Shown here one piece after another: positions 5,036-7,667 of a stretch of DNA of 7,667 nt. The translations under genes were made by a program, and so were the position numbers. The stretch's first letter is position 1; every line of letters starts with the position of its first letter. The DNA comes from Armatimonadota bacterium. Its GTDB lineage: Bacteria; Sysuimicrobiota; Sysuimicrobiia; Sysuimicrobiales; Humicultoraceae. A model generated the notes under the pieces. The model was given only the letters and a program-made list of their open reading frames with translations. It was not told the DNA's origin and searched no databases. The stretch lies in NCBI GenBank assembly GCA_016199305.1, contig JACQGZ010000195.1:1-7667 (forward strand), given 5' to 3'.

Positions 5036-6696
5036 GGCGGGGGCCCGGCCGGGCAGGGAAGGGGCGCGGGCGGCTTCAGCAGGACCATGTCGCCCATCTC
5101 GGACAGCACGGTCAGTTCGCCGGAGAAGGCCGCGCGCGCCCAGCGGTCGTACTCGCCCCGCGTGATGATCAGGAACGCGCCGCCCGGCCCGCAGAGGCTC
5201 CGCCGCGTGTAATATTCGCCCATGGCCCAAATGATCGGGTGCCGGCTGTAGTAGATCAGGGAGGCCCGGTCGCTCAGCCCTACGCCGACGACACGATCCT
5301 GCGGACGCACCTGCGCGCCCAGGGCCTCCGCCATCGGCCTGGTGGCGCGGACGCGCTCCAGCTGCGGCACGGTCGAGGTCACCAGGAGGATCAGCGTCGC
5401 CGCCATGATGCCGGTCAGGGTGACGAACCCCCGCAGATGGGATCGCGCCGCCAGGAGCCACGCCGCCAGCACGACTCCCGCGGCCAGGAGCAGGCCCACC
5501 AGCCTGACATGGGGGAGGAGCGTCGCAAACTCGGCCGGGTATTTCGTGCGCCCGAAGAGCGCCAGGGCCACGCCGAGAAGGGTCCCGGCGACCAGCAGCA
5601 CGCCCGCGCCCCAGCGCAGCAGGCCGGCCGCCTCCGGGTCCTGGTCGTCCAGCGTGCGCGCCCACAGCCGCGCCACCCCGACCGCGGCGACGGGAAAGAT
5701 CGGCAGGATGTAGTTCGGCAGCTTCGTCCTCGCGACGGAGTAAAACAGCAAGGTCACGCCGATCCACAGCAGCAGGAGGAGGCTGCGCCCGTCCTGCCGC
5801 AGCCGGCGCGCGTGGTACACGACCATCGAGGGCAGGAAGGCGCTCCAGGGGAAGCCCCCCAGAGCAAGCACAGGGAGGTAGTAGTACCAGGGGCCGGGCT
5901 GGTTCTCCACGACGCCGACGAACCGGGTGACCATGTAGTAGCCCACGATCCGTTCCAGGAAGGGGCGCCCGTGGCGCACGGCCTCCACCCCATACCAGGA
6001 GAGGCCGATTAGAGCGTAGAGGACAAACCCCTCCCAGGGCAGCGCGCGGAGCCGCCGGAGGAGCACGCCGCGCATCAACCACCACGCTCCCACCACCATG
6101 GCTGGCAGCAGCAGCCCGATCGGCCCTTTGGTTAGCGTCGCCAACCCCGCCCAGACGAAGGCCCACCGGTAACCCCGCCGCCGCGCGTCAGAGACGACCG
6201 CGTCTTCGGCGACGAGGACCATGTAGAGCGCGGAGAGCATGAAGGCCACCAGGACGACGTCGAAGATGGCCAGACGGGAGAGGACGAAGTACGCCAGCGT
6301 CGTCATCAGGATCAGGCCGGCCAGCAGCCCCGTGCGGCCGTCGTAGAGGCGCCGGCCGAGCAAAAAGGTCACCAGCACGCCTGCCGCGCCGAAGAGGGAG
6401 GTCCAGATGCGGGCCGTAAACTCGCTGAAGCCGAAGAGCGCCCCGGTGGCGGCCACCAGCCACATGTACAGCGGCGGATGGACGAACCAGGGCTCCCCGT
6501 TGTGGTAGAGGGTAATCGGGTCGCCGCGCTCGGTGATCTGGCGGGCGATGTCCGTGTACCTGGGCTCGTCCTGATCCCAGAGGCTCCCCTGCCCGAGGGC
6601 GATGGTGAAGAGGGCCAGCGCGCCCGCAGCCAGCAGGACCGCCGCCGGCAGGCGGGGGAGCCGGAGGACCCGGCCCGCCGTCACCGCGCCCGCCAT
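5032..6696 (-). CDS. GT39/ArnT-like polytopic glycosyltransferase (PMT_2 family)
   Basis: 554 residues with many membrane segments and a soluble C-terminal part (about 445-554). The first periplasmic loop carries the acidic catalytic motif SLWDQDEPRYTDIARQI (38-54) and HNGEPWFVHPPLYMW (65-79). Further family landmarks are SRLAIFDVVLVAF (140-152), TLTKGPIGLLLPAM (187-200), NQPGPWYYYLPVLALGGFPW (265-284) and RTKLPNYILPIFPV (323-336). Family members (ArnT, protein mannosyltransferases) take a sugar from a polyprenyl-phosphate carrier and place it on lipid A, protein or glycan on the outer side of the inner membrane. The start is ATG at 6696, with GGGAG 10 nt upstream, overlapping the Lpt permease by 16 nt; GTG at 6684, inside a GTGA junction, is an alternative. 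Frame upstream to 7149 is a shadow of the permease gene. The acceptor is undetermined; ArnT itself (aminoarabinose) is not shown because no arn genes are visible. Confidence 0.92.
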   Translation of the reverse strand: MAGAVTAGRVLRLPRLPAAVLLAAGALALFTIALGQGSLWDQDEPRYTDIARQITERGDPITLYHNGEPWFVHPPLYMWLVAATGALFGFSEFTARIWTSLFGAAGVLVTFLLGRRLYDGRTGLLAGLILMTTLAYFVLSRLAIFDVVLVAFMLSALYMVLVAEDAVVSDARRRGYRWAFVWAGLATLTKGPIGLLLPAMVVGAWWLMRGVLLRRLRALPWEGFVLYALIGLSWYGVEAVRHGRPFLERIVGYYMVTRFVGVVENQPGPWYYYLPVLALGGFPWSAFLPSMVVYHARRLRQDGRSLLLLLWIGVTLLFYSVARTKLPNYILPIFPVAAVGVARLWARTLDDQDPEAAGLLRWGAGVLLVAGTLLGVALALFGRTKYPAEFATLLPHVRLVGLLLAAGVVLAAWLLAARSHLRGFVTLTGIMAATLILLVTSTVPQLERVRATRPMAEALGAQVRPQDRVVGVGLSDRASLIYYSRHPIIWAMGEYYTRRSLCGPGGAFLIITRGEYDRWARAAFSGELTVLSEMGDMVLLKPPAPLPCPAGPPP

Positions 6697-7667
6697 AGCA
6701 GGTACGCTCCCACGGCGCCGATGACCAGGTTCGGGGTCCACGCCGCCAGCAGCGGCGAGAGCCGGCCGGACTGTCCCAGGGCCAGTGTGGTATTCATCAG
6801 CAGGTAGTAGACGAGCAGGATGACAATGGTCAGGCCCAGCCCGATCGAGGGGCCAGAGCGGTGCGGCCGCAGGCCGAGGGGCACGGCGAGCAGGGCGAAG
6901 ATCATGCTGCTGCTGGGGATGGCCAGCCGCGAGTGCAGCCAGACCAGGTACTGCACGATCGACTCGCCGGTCCGCTGCAGGACCCCCATATAGGCGCGCA
7001 GTTCCCGGATCGTCATCTCGGAAGGATCTTTCCGTTCTGTCAGCAGATCGCCCGGCGTCCGCCGGATGCCGGCATCGATGCGCGCAAACTGCACCTGGAC
7101 CATCTGCGGGCCGCCGAACAGGTACATCGTGCCGTCCTCGAGCTCCCATCCGCCGCCGCTGTACCGGGCGCGCGCCGCCTCGATCACGCGCACCAGCCGG
7201 TCCCCCTCAAACTGATTGGCGGTCAGCCCTTCCATGCTCTCGCCGTTCTCCGCCACGTGGCGGGCGTAGAAGACGGAGACGCGCGCCCCCTCCCGCTCCC
7301 GGAAGAGCAGGTAGCCGCGCTGCGGCGTGACCCGCCCCGCCTGGAGGAACTCCACGCGGTAGCGGTCCTCCGCCAGCGGCACCGCCCATTCGTTCAGCGC
7401 GATCCCCAGGGCCGAGACGAAGAGGCCTCCCGCCAGCACCGGCACGGCCACGCGGATCAGGCTGATCCCGCTGGTGCGCATCGCCACGACCTCGTTGCGG
7501 TCGGAGAGGCGGCCGAAGGTGAGGAGGACCCCCAGCAGCAGCGCCATGGGCAGCGAGAAGGCCAGGAAGTATGGCACCCGCAGCAGCAGCAGGCGCGCCA
7601 CCACGATGACGGCGATGTGCTGGGCGGCGGCGAAGCGCGCCAGGAAGAAGATGTGGTTGACCGTAAG
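6681..7667 (-). CDS. LptF/LptG (YjgP/YjgQ) family permease, 5' end beyond window
   Basis: 328 residues are visible. The frame stays open to the window edge (VNHIFFLARFAAAQHIAVIV precedes the internal GTG at 7604), so roughly 30-40 N-terminal residues of a 350-390-residue protein are missing and 7604 is not the true start. The N-terminal membrane block includes PYFLAFSLPMALLLGVLLTFGRLS and the conserved RLSDRNEVVAMRTSGISL. A third helix leads into NEWAVPLAEDRYR and a periplasmic beta-jellyroll domain. The C-terminal helices begin LAIPSSSMIFALLAVPLGLRP and end AAWTPNLVIGAVGAYLLWRAR. LptF and LptG form the inner-membrane pair that, with the LptB ATPase, extracts LPS from the inner membrane and hands it to the LptC/LptA bridge. 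Which of the two this is cannot be decided here. Its stop overlaps the GT39 start. Confidence 0.93.
   Translation of the reverse strand, partial: LTVNHIFFLARFAAAQHIAVIVVARLLLLRVPYFLAFSLPMALLLGVLLTFGRLSDRNEVVAMRTSGISLIRVAVPVLAGGLFVSALGIALNEWAVPLAEDRYRVEFLQAGRVTPQRGYLLFREREGARVSVFYARHVAENGESMEGLTANQFEGDRLVRVIEAARARYSGGGWELEDGTMYLFGGPQMVQVQFARIDAGIRRTPGDLLTERKDPSEMTIRELRAYMGVLQRTGESIVQYLVWLHSRLAIPSSSMIFALLAVPLGLRPHRSGPSIGLGLTIVILLVYYLLMNTTLALGQSGRLSPLLAAWTPNLVIGAVGAYLLWRAR
6707..6711 (-). promoter_or_regulatory. Shine-Dalgarno of the GT39 gene (start-deciding)
   Basis: GGGAG on the minus strand, inside the end of the Lpt permease gene, lies 10 nt before ATG 6696. The alternative GTG at 6684 has only GC-rich sequence before it. 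This favours the ATG, giving a 16-nt overlap instead of 4. Confidence 0.5.

Noticed and set aside
4292..6012. Plus-strand open frames at 4292-5212 and 5239-6012
   Set aside because: Antisense to the GT2 and GT39 genes, compositionally odd and without motifs.
5036..6166. Possible N-terminal extension of the GT2 protein to 625 residues
   Set aside because: The added residues lie out of frame over the GT39 gene and are Arg/Ala/Gly-rich without domains; the GT-A domain starts right at ATG 5035.
6697..7149. Possible N-terminal extension of the GT39 protein to 705 residues
   Set aside because: The added 151 residues are a frame-shifted reading of the Lpt permease gene; the family N-terminus begins near ATG 6696.

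Overview
This is a high-GC, gene-dense bacterial chromosome segment in which every supported gene lies on the minus strand. LptF/LptG, a TonB-dependent outer-membrane receptor and TonB together imply a two-membrane (diderm) cell. DUF3084 and the cyanobacterial/Deinococcus-like flavour of the YqgF fragment (VDPGRQKCG motif) point to a diderm of the Terrabacteria side (Cyanobacteria, Deinococcus-Thermus, Armatimonadota or a related uncultured high-GC phylum) rather than to a proteobacterium. That placement is inference from gene content; no marker gene is present.

Read in the direction of transcription (window end to window start) there are two blocks. Block 1 (7667 to 3360) is a tightly overlapped envelope operon: an LptF/LptG-family permease cut by the window edge, a GT39/ArnT-like polytopic glycosyltransferase, a GT2 polyprenyl-phosphate sugar synthase (DPM1-like), and a DUF3084 membrane protein. 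The junctions overlap by 16 nt, 4 nt (ATGA) and 1 nt (TGATG), so translation is probably coupled. The GT2 enzyme would make a lipid-phosphate-linked sugar, the GT39 enzyme would transfer it to an acceptor outside the inner membrane, and the Lpt permease would drive LPS or glycolipid export.

A 479-nt gap (2881-3359) separates the blocks. It holds paired hairpins after the DUF3084 stop, a clear cobalamin (B12) riboswitch, and an apparent translational expression platform of mutually exclusive hairpins ending at the receptor's Shine-Dalgarno sequence.

Block 2 (2880 to 1) is a B12-uptake unit: a BtuB-like receptor, then six bases later a TonB energy transducer, then 19 bases later the start of a YqgF/RuvX-like RNase H-fold nuclease that runs off the window. 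No exbB/exbD or BtuCDF transporter is visible. The families are known. The most notable points are the expression-platform architecture, the dedicated tonB under the B12 switch, the housekeeping nuclease gene in its wake, and DUF3084's placement in an envelope-glycan operon.
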